DNA of 64,000 nucleotides from Trichodesmium sp050015995. GTDB lineage: Bacteria > Cyanobacteriota > Cyanobacteriia > Cyanobacteriales > Microcoleaceae. Of this stretch, positions 45,288 to 54,958 are shown in pieces. Under the pieces are notes generated by a model. It worked only from the letters and a program-made list of their open reading frames with translations, did not search any database and had not been told where the DNA came from. Each line of letters opens with the position of its first letter. The stretch's first letter is position 1. The position numbers and the translations under genes are program-made. The stretch is taken from contig NZ_JBNHEP010000047.1 of the NCBI RefSeq assembly GCF_050015995.1, positions 62,001-126,000 on the forward strand, in the 5' to 3' direction.

Positions 45288-46514
45288 TCAAAGAGTACCT
45301 CCTTCGCTCTCTTTTATTATATATGAGGGAGTGATTTCAATTTGTGTAATCTTCTGTCTAGGTGCAGTTAATTGCCACCACCTCAACCCGAATATTTCCA
45401 AAGAGTGAGAAATCTTTGATTGAGTAATACGAAATCTAATTGTTCCAAATAAAATCAAGATAATTGTCCAAGTCATTGCCGGACCTGTCAGCAAGAAAAA
45501 AAGTGCAAATAGAACAGATAACCAATCACCAGAATTCCAGCTTGCAATAAACCCATTGCCAAAAACGAAATACCATGGAAATGCAAACAAAATGATGAGG
45601 ATTAGCTCTAAATTGAAACCCCGTGGCGGAAAAACAATCTCCAACATTTGTCCAGTCTTCGTAACTTGAACTCTGCTACCATAAGGTTTGCTAATAACAG
45701 CTAGCTGATTTTCCAGAGCTTCTAATGCTTGTTTTACCGATTTCAACCGTAAATCTAAACTTGGCTCTGTCATTGATTTCAGCCAGTCGATTAGATGTGG
45801 ACTGAGATTAACCCATTCCTCAAACTTGATACGCATCTGCTCTTGAGGTAATCCATCGGGATGTTGTCCGGTTGCCAAATAAATAAGAGTTGCTCCCAAA
45901 GCATATAAATCTGAAGCGGGTGTAGTTTGTCCCCCAAATTGTTCAAGAGGCATATAGCCATAAGTGCCAACAATTGTCCTGGTTCCACCATGTACTGCTG
46001 TTTGAACTGAACCCAAATCAATCAGGTAAACTTGCCCAATGCTATGACCACTGCGGTCAGCTAATAAAATGTTACTGGGTTTAATATCTCGATGAATAAC
46101 AGGTGGTTGGCGGCTATGCAGGTAATCTAAAATTTTTAATAGCTCTTTGGCGATCGCTTTGATATCGTCTTCGCTAAAGGTACGACCAGACTGTATCCAG
46201 TCGGATAAAGATTTAGCCTCAATATAAGTTTGAACTAAGGCAAAACCTTTTCCTAACTGGATCTCCACATCAAAGTAGTCTAGATATTTAGGAATAGCGG
46301 GATGTTCGAGAAATTTCAGCACTTCAGCTTCCCGTTCAAACAGTTTCAAATGTTCCCAAGTAAAGTCGGGGCTGAACAGCAGCAACTTAACGACAACCAA
46401 CAAATCTGTTTGTAAGTCATTAGCAAGAAAAGTTCTACGACCAATTTGCCCACCAAGTACAGATTGGATACGATAGCGATCGTGTAAAACTTGACCTATG
46501 AATTGTTCCATCAC
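45288..46514 (-). CDS. membrane serine/threonine protein kinase
   Basis: This is a 408-residue Hanks-type kinase. Residues 12-275 form the kinase domain: Lys in VVVKLLL, catalytic loop VIHRDIKPSNILL, DLGS in the place of DFG, then GTYGYMPLEQFGG and the Asp of SDLYALGATLIYL. The glycine loop (LGGQIGRRTF) is imperfect but typical of cyanobacterial kinases. Residues 300-375 hold two or three membrane helices (LILIILFAFPWYFVFG, WLSVLFALFFLLTG), so the kinase is anchored with its catalytic part inside the cell. ATG 46514. The substrate is unknown. Confidence 0.9.
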   Translation of the reverse strand: MMEQFIGQVLHDRYRIQSVLGGQIGRRTFLANDLQTDLLVVVKLLLFSPDFTWEHLKLFEREAEVLKFLEHPAIPKYLDYFDVEIQLGKGFALVQTYIEAKSLSDWIQSGRTFSEDDIKAIAKELLKILDYLHSRQPPVIHRDIKPSNILLADRSGHSIGQVYLIDLGSVQTAVHGGTRTIVGTYGYMPLEQFGGQTTPASDLYALGATLIYLATGQHPDGLPQEQMRIKFEEWVNLSPHLIDWLKSMTEPSLDLRLKSVKQALEALENQLAVISKPYGSRVQVTKTGQMLEIVFPPRGFNLELILIILFAFPWYFVFGNGFIASWNSGDWLSVLFALFFLLTGPAMTWTIILILFGTIRFRITQSKISHSLEIFGLRWWQLTAPRQKITQIEITPSYIIKESEGGTL

Positions 46515-47038
46515 TTTTGCTGTTGATTAGATAGTTGGATTGATTGTTTGTCTGATACCCAATTTCGTTATCTGACTTTAAGTATGACGAAATTAAACGA
46601 AATCATTTGATTGTACTGAGTAGTAAAATCTTTTTTATCTTTTTTTATCCTATTTGTATGCTTGACATTACACTTTTACTAAAGTATGATTAATAGTTTT
46701 GATTAACTTATACGATTTTGAAAATAATGGTTATCATTAGACCATAATTACAAATTTTAGTGTAAGGTTTTTGGTTACTGATTAAAGATTATGTTCTGAT
46801 CTATAAAGTATTCTGTATTCCCACAGGCACTGATTATAAAGATAGATCATCAAATACAAAATCTAAATTACGAAATCTTATAATGACCAAAAAATAAGGT
46901 CTCCTGTCCCTTGAAGGGGGATAAAAAAATAAACTTCAGTATTTCAAGCCTTTGACTTTCCTGCGGAATGCTGCGCAAACAGCCAGAGGAACTGATAACT
47001 GATAACTGATAACTGAAATGACATCTGGCACCTGAAAA
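46515..47038. other. spacer with CTGATAA heptamers
   Basis: A short TGCGGAATGCTGCGCAAAC repeat (46962-46980) also occurs inside the broken tnpB, at 22521 and at 28758. It is followed by four CTGATAA heptamers (46989-47016). The rest is AT-rich with no gene. Confidence 0.55.
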
Positions 47039-48868
47039 ATGACTAATCAACAAACTCTCAGGCGGAAACTCTTAGACTTAGACAACGGTAACTACAAAGC
47101 CTACAGAGACATTCAAGGTAGTTACGAATTTCCTGACTTTACCCTAATTATTGACTATGTTCAGGGAGACCCCTTTGCCGCCCCTAGTAAGCTTCGGGTA
47201 CAGGTGCCTTATACAGTTACTGGCTTTCCTCCAGAACTTTATAAAAATCCCATTCGGGAAATGGCCCTACGAGATTTCCTAACTCGTAAATTTGACAGAT
47301 TGGCCTACGAAGTTAGTGGACGTCGTGGCACTGGCAAGAGTGGGATGATAGCAATTACGAAAATGGGGCAAGAAGTTCTGGAAAGGACATCAACATACCT
47401 GATTAAGTTAGCCCCCCCAGCTCCTAAACCTGAGCCTGGTTCAAACCCAGCTTTACAAAGAGCAAAACCAATAAAATTAAGCAATCAAAAGGGTGTTGAA
47501 GTCCGATTAATAGTGGGATTACCTGCTGGTGGTCGTCGGATTTTAGGTAGGCAAGCAGCAGAAATGCTTTGTGATGATATTCCTTATATTGTTCACCGGA
47601 GTCTCAAATATGAACAATTAGATGCTGATGCTTGTCGCCGTCATGTCGAAACTGTAGAAGATACAGATTGGTTACGGAAACAGTTGCCAGAAAAAAATTT
47701 AGTGGCTTTTGTGGCTAATGGGGCAATTTTACCACGTCGGAGTGGGGTTGACGATCGCCCTTTGTCATCTGAGGAAGTAGTCCCATTTAAGTCTCCCCCT
47801 TCTCTAGAAGTAGAGTTTGAATGTCCAAATCAAGGTAAAATTTCTGGTATGGGAATTCCTAGAGGGGTGACATTAATTGTTGGTGGTGGTTATCATGGTA
47901 AGTCTACTCTCCTCAAAGGAATTGAGTTAGGGGTGTATAATCATGTTCCAGGTGATGGACGTGAATTTGTAGTGACAGATCCGGCAGCAATTAAAATTAG
48001 AGCGGAGGATGGTCGTAGTGTTGCTGGTGTAGATATTTCTCCTTTTATTAATCAGTTGCCTCAAGGTCGTTCGACTACTCAGTTTACTACTGAAAATGCT
48101 AGTGGTAGTACATCTCAAGCTGCAAATATTATGGAAGCTTTGGAGGCGGGTCTGGGAAATAGTAACTCCGAAGAAACTGCAACTACTGCTACTCCCCCTG
48201 TGTTATTAGTAGATGAGGATACAGCAGCTACTAATTTTATGATTCGCGATCGCCGAATGCAAGAACTTATTGCTAAAGATCGGGAACCAATTACGCCTTT
48301 TATTGATAAAGTACGACAGTTATATACGGATTATCAAGTCTCAACTATTTTAGTTATGGGTGGTAGTGGTGACTATTTTGAGATGGCAGATAAAATCATT
48401 GCGATGGAAAACTTCCAAGCACAAGAAGTTACAGAAAAAGCTAAGGAGATCGCCGAAAAATACGTTACTGGTCGTACTGCTGAAGGTGGTGAAAAATTTG
48501 GCGAGATTCGAGCGCGAATACCACTACCAGCAAGTTTAGATCCTAGTCGGGGGCGACGAGATGTCCGTTTAAAAGTGCGGGATGTTGACGAGGTAGTATT
48601 TGGAAATGAAGATGTTGACCTTTCTGCAGTGGAACAATTAGTGAGTAAAGACCAACTTAGGGCAATTGGTGCAGCTATGGTTTATGCTAAAAAACAATAT
48701 ATGGATGGTAATCGGACTTTATTAGAAATTATTGATGCTGTCATGGCAGATATTGAATCTAAGAGTTTGGATGTTTTAGTTCCTTTTCCACAAGGAGATT
48801 TAGCTCTGTTCCGACGCTTTGAGTTGGTTGCAGCGATCAATCGTCTGCGAACTTTGACAGTTAAATAA
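47039..48868 (+). CDS. ABC-class ATPase (PF09818-type)
   Basis: This is a 609-residue cytoplasmic protein of the family described as predicted ATPase of the ABC class. GRRGTGKSG (residues 95-105) is an early glycine-rich loop; the main Walker A is GGGYHGKSTLLKGIELGVYNH (about 283-303), followed by the family block PGDGREFVVTDPAAIKIRAEDGR. Walker B is PVLLVDEDTAATNFMIRD. ILVMGGSGDYFEMADKIIAM is the switch region. Family members are standalone, without transporter partners, and have no assigned role. Length is normal. ATG 47039; upstream is a heptamer repeat rather than a clear ribosome site. Confidence 0.9.
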   Translation: MTNQQTLRRKLLDLDNGNYKAYRDIQGSYEFPDFTLIIDYVQGDPFAAPSKLRVQVPYTVTGFPPELYKNPIREMALRDFLTRKFDRLAYEVSGRRGTGKSGMIAITKMGQEVLERTSTYLIKLAPPAPKPEPGSNPALQRAKPIKLSNQKGVEVRLIVGLPAGGRRILGRQAAEMLCDDIPYIVHRSLKYEQLDADACRRHVETVEDTDWLRKQLPEKNLVAFVANGAILPRRSGVDDRPLSSEEVVPFKSPPSLEVEFECPNQGKISGMGIPRGVTLIVGGGYHGKSTLLKGIELGVYNHVPGDGREFVVTDPAAIKIRAEDGRSVAGVDISPFINQLPQGRSTTQFTTENASGSTSQAANIMEALEAGLGNSNSEETATTATPPVLLVDEDTAATNFMIRDRRMQELIAKDREPITPFIDKVRQLYTDYQVSTILVMGGSGDYFEMADKIIAMENFQAQEVTEKAKEIAEKYVTGRTAEGGEKFGEIRARIPLPASLDPSRGRRDVRLKVRDVDEVVFGNEDVDLSAVEQLVSKDQLRAIGAAMVYAKKQYMDGNRTLLEIIDAVMADIESKSLDVLVPFPQGDLALFRRFELVAAINRLRTLTVK

Positions 48869-49453
48869 TTAGGAATTACCAATATAATACTATTTGGAAA
48901 AAATATTGTTATGGTAGGGGATTTGGTTAGCAAACCCCTACAGAAGACTAGCTATATTTTTGTCAATTTTTTAGGATTATTTCGTAAGAACTGGAGTTTA
49001 GACTAATTACAGTAGGCCGAAAACTTGCCGAGGGAGAATAGTAAGATAGTCATTCCCTGGCTGAAACTATTTATGTATAAGCATTGCAACGACTTTTAAG
49101 TTAATTATCCGCCCGCTTGTGCTATGGGTTAATTGTGCAATTCCAAGACTTTTTGAAGAGGAGCGAATAACCTAGTGCAGAATGGCGGAAATAACTGACC
49201 AGTTACAAAATCCTAAAAACCTTACTAATCAATACTTTTGACTTTTAACTTTTGACTTTTAACTTCCGCGTAGCGGCACTAGTCCTCACCCAAACTCCCT
49301 AAAAAATACAAATCATAAAGAGCATTGAGAACATTCGCATCCCTGATATTACCCTTGGGTTATGAGTTCCAAGTCTTCATTGCTTCTGGGTAGATTATTT
49401 GAAGATTCCAAAATTTAGTCTAAACTCCAGTAAGAAAGAAAGAAGGAAAATGG
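48869..49453. other. spacer without a gene
   Basis: A GACTTTT/AACTTTT heptamer patch (49235-49265) ends in CCGCGTAGCGG. A GTAGGGG...CCCCTAC inverted pair (48913, 48936) lies close after the ATPase stop and may act as a weak terminator. No gene is seen. Confidence 0.5.
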
Positions 49454-49738
49454 TAAGCATTCAGCTATTAGCTGTCAGCTCTCAGCTCTGATGAAGGGGT
49501 TTTGATGAATATAGACTGTTTCAGTCAGCTTTTATAGCAAGTATAAACTATGCCTCTCCGGAAAAGAGGGAGCAGGGAGCAGGGAGCAGGGAGCAGGGAG
49601 CAGGGAGCAGGGAGCAGGGAGAAAGAATTGATTTAATTTTTGATTATCGGAGATTTCTACTATTCCTAAATTAGTAAAGCTTTTATCTAAAACTAAAAGC
49701 AATATGCTGACGGCTGATAGCTGACGGCTGAATGCTTA
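49454..49738. mobile_element. MITE family F5 carrying a nested F4
   Basis: The ends TAAGCATTCAGC and GCTGAATGCTTA are inverted. The left side has AGCTATT/AGCTGTC heptamers and the right side has CTGACGG/CTGATAG heptamers. An F4 element lies inside at 49551-49657. Confidence 0.75.
49551..49657. mobile_element. MITE family F4, nested in F5
   Basis: The left end is TGCCTCTCCGG and the right end CGGAGATTTC, with TA on each side (49549-49550 and 49658-49659). The interior has about eight GGGAGCA heptamers (49568-49620). Confidence 0.72.
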
Positions 49739-49892
49739 CGGAAAATGATAGATTTTGTCCCTCAATCAAATCAAGGACTTACCTGGAAAAAATCAGCAGT
49801 TATAATCAAGGAACTTGATTTGTAGTAAACATTGATCGCCCCTGGTATTACTGATACATTTAGTCTCTAATATATAAAATAATAAATAAATA

Positions 49893-50125
49893 GACCCTGC
49901 TGATTAACTCCCAAAGTCCCAAAGAAAGGATTTACATATAAAGGCTAAAGCCTTTTTAGAGCGAAAAAAGTGCCTGTTTTTCGCTTCCTTAAGCTCAAAA
50001 TTGAAGGATTTTCAGGAGAAGAGCGGAAAATCAAGGGACAATTCTTCCTACTACCTTCTCTGTAATTCCTATTCCTCCTGAGTTTTGAATTCTACCCTCA
50101 CCCATAAGACTTTTTCACCAAACCC
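49893..50125. mobile_element. MITE family F1, copy E
   Basis: This 233-bp element has ends GACCCTGCTGATT and TTTTTCACCAAACCC, more diverged than in the other copies. It is flanked by the perfect duplication TAAATA (49887-49892 and 50126-50131). Confidence 0.78.
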
Positions 50126-50184
50126 TAAATAATTTTTCTGATAAAAAAAAGATAGAAATTTTCTGTAAGTTGTAATTTTTCAAC

Positions 50185-51414
50185 TTACCTCGTGTGAATT
50201 CTACTTAACTGCTCTAAAGCCCATTTTGCTGTTTTTTCAACTTCCGGATCTGGGTCATACTCTGCTTGTTGCAATAGGTTCGTTATTTGAATGATTAACT
50301 CATAAATTCGTGTTAAATCTCGAATAGCATTTTTTCTAACTTCTGCATTATCATTCTGAAGTGATATTGCTAAAGCTCTACTCATTGGTTTTAATGTTTT
50401 AGTGCCAATTTCTGAGAGAGTCCCTAAAATTAAACTTTGCTGTTTAGAATCAGAATCTATGAGTAAATTAACTAATGGTTGAACAGCTCTAGAGTCTCCT
50501 TTTTGTCCCAGCTCCCAAATAGCTTGATGCCGTTTTTCCGGGTCAAAATTTTGTAACTCATTAATCAATTGTTCAACAATATTAACTTGAGGCACAAGAT
50601 AGTTATTTTTCTGAGGAATATTGTCAGAATCTTGAACTATATAATTTTCTTCAGTTGATTTTGATAAATTTAGTGGAGTTTCTTTTTGCTCATAGTTATT
50701 ATTTTCTTTTTGCTCATAATTATTATTTTCTTGGCGATCAATAGAAAAATTACTATCAACTATAGGAAATGTTTCTGCTTCAATATCTTGATGATGCAAT
50801 TGGGAGCTATTTTGGTAAATTGGGACATCAGTATTCTCCCTTGACTCTGCTTGTAGTGGAGGAAAAGAAGCATCTAAAGAATTTTCTGTATTGGCCATGG
50901 CATAATTTTCGCGAGGTACTGGCCATTGAAGGGAATTAAGATTGGGATAGTTAGTTTTTAAATTAGGAGAAGTTGCTTCTGGTATTTTCTCTCGAGATGA
51001 TAGGTCTTTTGGATCTAAGTCTTTGGGTTGATGATCGTCAAACAACTTGAGTAAAATAAATACTACTGTACCAGTGACCAGAACAGATATGATACTCAAC
51101 AGAAATAGTGTTCTTCGTCCTCCTAGAGCTTTGAGTATGGAACGAACTTGTTGAGGCACTTTTGAATCAGAGGAATCCGATTTTTTTTTCTTGGTCTTTT
51201 CAGATTCCTGGCCTCTTGAGTCACTATCTTGAGCAATATACAGAGGAACTGGATAATTTTGATGAGATTGTTGTAGGTTTACTGTTTTTGTCAAGGTACG
51301 ATTACTGAATTCCCCTGTCCTGGAATCATAAATTATGGCTCTACTCGCAGTTGGAGAAAAGCAGCAGAAAGTCAACCATGTAACAATAAAAAAAGTAGAT
51401 TTGTGGTGGAGCAT
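50185..51414 (-). CDS. HEAT-repeat protein with membrane anchor
   Basis: This is a 409-residue protein. Residues 1-25 form a signal-like hydrophobic start. A membrane helix follows near residues 103-125 (LFLLSIISVLVTGTVVFILL), preceded by KKKKSD. Residues 130-270 are a polar linker with two NNYEQKE copies made by a 21-bp duplication. Residues 275-409 are HEAT repeats: DPEKRHQAIWELGQKGDSRAVQPLVNLL, then QQSLILGTLSEIG, NAEVRKNAIRDL and DPEVEKTAKWALEQL. HEAT repeats usually bind proteins, and in cyanobacteria many relatives handle phycobilins, but the lyase signature cannot be claimed here. ATG 51414. Confidence 0.8.
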   Translation of the reverse strand: MLHHKSTFFIVTWLTFCCFSPTASRAIIYDSRTGEFSNRTLTKTVNLQQSHQNYPVPLYIAQDSDSRGQESEKTKKKKSDSSDSKVPQQVRSILKALGGRRTLFLLSIISVLVTGTVVFILLKLFDDHQPKDLDPKDLSSREKIPEATSPNLKTNYPNLNSLQWPVPRENYAMANTENSLDASFPPLQAESRENTDVPIYQNSSQLHHQDIEAETFPIVDSNFSIDRQENNNYEQKENNNYEQKETPLNLSKSTEENYIVQDSDNIPQKNNYLVPQVNIVEQLINELQNFDPEKRHQAIWELGQKGDSRAVQPLVNLLIDSDSKQQSLILGTLSEIGTKTLKPMSRALAISLQNDNAEVRKNAIRDLTRIYELIIQITNLLQQAEYDPDPEVEKTAKWALEQLSRIHTR

Positions 51415-52436
51415 GATGTTCTCTCAGGAGTTTTCAGAGGCAACTTTTACAGACTGGTAGGTAATTATAGTTTAGTCTGAGCATTGCTAGTTTTAGTTAA
51501 AAATAGGCAAATTCAGAAAATTTTAGCTACAAAATTACTATCTTACATTTATTTTAGATTATTTGACTATCTCTTGGGTTGGGTATGTTTATAATTAAAA
51601 GTTTGGACTATAAGTTGACTATTTAGCTCCTTAGTCCCTACTCAATCTGTGAAATGATGGTCAAAAAATTGTGATGATACTTAAGAGAGATTTCATAGCA
51701 ATTCACTGAAATAATTTTGCACCCTGAGTTATGAAATAATCACCTGAAATTATTTTCAATTCATTAAAGTTTGCCTACTGTTACAATTTGATTTATATTT
51801 TTTGATTTTTTATTTTTATAAAATAATTGTACATATACCTGAAACATAACATAAGTACCTGTGCAAAATTAATTTAACATTTGTTAATAGGGAACAGGGA
51901 ATAGGGAATAGGAAAGAAAAATATACTTGTATACTTTAGCAGTAGAGCTAAAAATAATTTGGCCTATTTATTTTACTTGACCAGAAAATGTACAATTTAT
52001 TTGGCTTAACTAATTATTTTGAGTAAACCGTTAAAGTAGGTTGGTTACTCTAACAGCTTCTTCAGCAGAAGATATGGTCAAGTATAAGTTAGAGATAATT
52101 CAATCTAAACAAGTGAAGTCCCGGACGAGGCTTATCGTTAATTATCTCTCCTTCTGGAAATAGAATATACCAAGTCAATGTTCTTTGCTGGCCAGTCACT
52201 AATTCGGGACTTGGTGGAGATACTGGATAAATACCACATCCGCCATTTCAAAGATAGGGGACTGAAGGTGTGACAAGCAGACTTAAGCCTTGATATAAAA
52301 AGCTTTCTACCTTGTTGCTCTTCCCAGGGATGAATTTGCCAAATTAGGATACTCCCATACAATATCCGGTCTAACTCTTACTATACTTAATCACTGGTTT
52401 TGAAAACATGACCCTCTAAGAGAATTAATCAAAAGA
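51415..52436. other. long spacer, no supported gene
   Basis: The sequence is AT-rich, with GGGAATA heptamers at 51887-51915. From 52060 to 52400 a minus-strand frame (74 codons, WQIHPWEEQQGRKLFIS) looks protein-like but has stops and no family that I recognise; it may be a decayed gene. Confidence 0.5.
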
Positions 52437-53211
52437 ATGAGCGATCAATACCAAAGATTTGCCGAGTTTTATGATGACGTTTTGCAATCACAGAAAAATT
52501 ATCATGAAATTGCTACTGAACTTGCTAAGATCGTTGGAGATTATAGAGATTTATTAGATATAGGAATAGGTACTGAGTTAACTGTAGAACATTTACTACA
52601 AATTGAACCTTCATACAAGATAACTGGAATTGATAATAGTAGAAGTTTATTATAACAGGCTAAGAGGAGATTGGAACAGAAAGTTGATTTACATTATCAA
52701 AGTATCTCTGAATTAGATATTGGCAAACAATTTGATGTTGCTTATTCTCGTGGAGGTGCTTGGTTTATGTTGGTTGATGATGAACTTAAAAAAAACCTTT
52801 GGGAGCAACATTTTGAGTTCAGTAGATATTCAAAAAAGTTTTTACTGTGTTGCCAAGCATCTTAAAGAAAATGGCATATTAATAATGGGTTATTCTAATT
52901 TAGATAGCATCAATTTAGTGAAATTAGATAATAACCTTTGTTATCAAAGAATTGTTGATACAGAGTTAATTTAAAATAAACTTTATGCTAATAGTAATTA
53001 TTCTTTTTATAAATATGAAGAGTTATTGGCGCAACAAACAGTCAAGCTGAGATTACTTAGTTATCAAACTGTTACTACGATGCTCGAAAAAGCAGGGTTT
53101 TTAGAAAAAAATATTGAACCTGGAAAATATTCCATCTACCTAAAAAATAAGAACAAAATTTCTATGGCGAACAATCATAAATTTTCATCAACTCGAAATA
53201 CATCTTTATAG
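52437..53211 (+). pseudogene. class I SAM methyltransferase, broken
   Basis: Pieces of one methyltransferase are visible: YQRFAEFYDDVLQSQKNYHEIA, LLDIGIGTELTVEHLL (SAM-binding motif I), ITGIDNS (motif II), QFDVAYSRGGAW, LKENGILIMGYSN and YEELLAQQTVKLRLLSYQTVTTMLEKAGF. Three lesions are seen: an in-frame TAA at 52653, a frameshift in the A8 run near 52790, and a TAA at 52972. It is not functional as read; sequencing error cannot explain all three. The original substrate is unknown. Confidence 0.85.
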
Positions 53212-53314
53212 ATTATGCGTCTGCCAAGTTAACCACAACATTAATTTTATCTTGGTATGTTTGTGACAAATAAGCCTAAAATTATCAAACGAATACTGTT
53301 ATTATAAACAAGTC

Positions 53315-54104
53315 ATGGATTTCGGATTAAAAGGAAAAAAAGCAATCATTTATGCATCAAGCAGAGGTTTTGGTAAAGCTTGTGTGATGTCGTTGGCAAT
53401 AGAAGGAGTTTCGATAACAATTAACGCATGTAGCAAAGATACCTTAAAGCAGACAGCGGAAGAAATTCACGACAAAACAGGTAGTTTAGTAACGCCAGTT
53501 GTTGGTGATATTACTACTCCAGAATATCAAATAGCTGTCCTCAATGCCTGTCCAAATCCAGATATTCTTGTCAATAATCCAGGTTGTTTCCCTTCAGGTG
53601 ATTTTTCAGATTGGAATAGAATAGAATAGAAAAGACTATATTAATTCTGTAATCGCAAATACAATTACACCTATTGAAATGATTGAAGCCACCATCAATG
53701 GAATGATCGAACGTAAATTTGGTAGGATTGTTAATATCATTTCTAGAACAACCAAAACGATAGTTGAAGGATTGGGTTTGTCAGGCGCAGCCAAAATTGG
53801 TCTCATTGCATTTGTTGCAGATATTTCTCGTCAAAGTATACGTAATAATGTTACTATAAATAATCTTTTGCCTGGTTCATTTAATACGAATACTTTGGAA
53901 TCATTTATAGAAAAAAGAGCTGATAAAATCGGTCAAACAAAAGAAGCAGTCAAAGCAAAAATGATAACTAAAAATCCTGCAGGCAGATTTGGTGAAGCGA
54001 GTAAATTAGCGGATTTATGTACATTTTTATGTAGTGTTCAAATGGGATACATTACAGGTCAAAATTTTCTTATAGATGGTGGAACATATCCAGGAATCTT
54101 TTAA
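53315..54104 (+). pseudogene. SDR oxidoreductase, frameshifted
   Basis: This is a short-chain dehydrogenase in two frames. The first (53315-53629) has the nucleotide-binding region GKKAIIYASSRGFGKA and DILVNNPG; the second (53679-54104) has GRIVNIIS, LSGAAKIGLIAF, NNVTINNLLPGSFNT and GYITGQNFLIDGG. The frame breaks at three tandem ATAGA units (53616-53632), a likely slippage site. The normal YxxxK tyrosine is replaced (LSGAAKIG), as in some related SDRs. Repair of one small indel would restore a protein of about 260 residues, so it may be recent or a sequencing slip. Confidence 0.82.
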
Positions 54105-54638
54105 AATTAGAGTAATATTTGATGTAGGGTGGGTATTGCCAAAAGTGAACTTATGTAGGAATATAATTTAAATTGTGAGATATTGGATATTTTTAGGGAA
54201 TAGGGAAGAAAGAAAAAACTGTATCTTATACCAATTTCATAAAATATTGCTACAGTCACGACACAGGGAACAGGGAACATATAATACCAGTTTGATAAAT
54301 GTTTACTACAATTTTTTGACTAGGGGAGTAGGGGAGTAGGGGAGAATTCAGTAATTAACAATGAACAATTAATAATTAATAATTACCCCTTCTTAAAACG
54401 GATAGGATTGAGTCAAAGGAAAATTTTTGATTTTTCCCCTCTCTTGGTCGATTGGATATGCCGAGGAGACCTCGGCATCCCTCGACCGCTATCCAAGGGG
54501 AGGCTTCAAGGCGTGAATTGTTGAATGAATAATTACTGACTATCAACTCTTAATTATTAATTATTAACTATTAATTATTAATTATTCGGTAACTGCCTAT
54601 GCATGAATTTGGTATTATTTCTAGACTTTTAAGGAATA

Positions 54639-54729
54639 CAGGACTTACCAAGAGACAATGTATGTAGTGTTAAAAACTATAACGCTACAGTTTTTTAACT
54701 CTATATATAGTATCCCTGCGTAAGTCCTG
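54639..54729. mobile_element. MITE family F3, 91 bp
   Basis: The ends CAGGACTTACC and TGCGTAAGTCCTG are inverted; AATA lies on each side. The core palindrome AACTATAACG.TACAGTT is slightly decayed. Confidence 0.75.
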
Positions 54730-54790
54730 AATAGTCAAATTATGACATCTAAATTCCTGATTTCTATAGTAATAGTAAACTAAACCAATA

Positions 54791-54883
54791 GACATCTCCA
54801 GAAAAGAGGGAACAGGGAATAGGGAGAAATAATTGATAATTTCTCCATAAGAATAGATTTTATTTTTTATTGTTGGAGATGTC
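54791..54883. mobile_element. MITE family F4, best-preserved ends
   Basis: This 93-bp element has inverted ends GACATCTCCA and TGGAGATGTC, with TA on each side (54789-54790 and 54884-54885). The interior has two GGGAACA heptamers. Confidence 0.78.
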
Positions 54884-54958
54884 TAATAGAGTATTTGATA
54901 TTGACGACAGCCGAAACCCAGAATTAGCTATAATTATGAAAAACAATTGGCAGTGATT

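Larger units (their letters stand above)
54105..54958. other. repeat-filled spacer
   Basis: It holds GGGGAGTA-type repeats (54320), an ATTAATT-bounded block (54355-54590) with inverted GATGCCGAGG patches, an F3 copy (54639-54729, 91 bp, flanked by AATA) and an F4 copy (54791-54883). No gene. Confidence 0.65.

Noticed and set aside
45791..46021. Second minus frame inside the Ser/Thr kinase
   Set aside because: It is an out-of-frame shadow of the kinase coding sequence.
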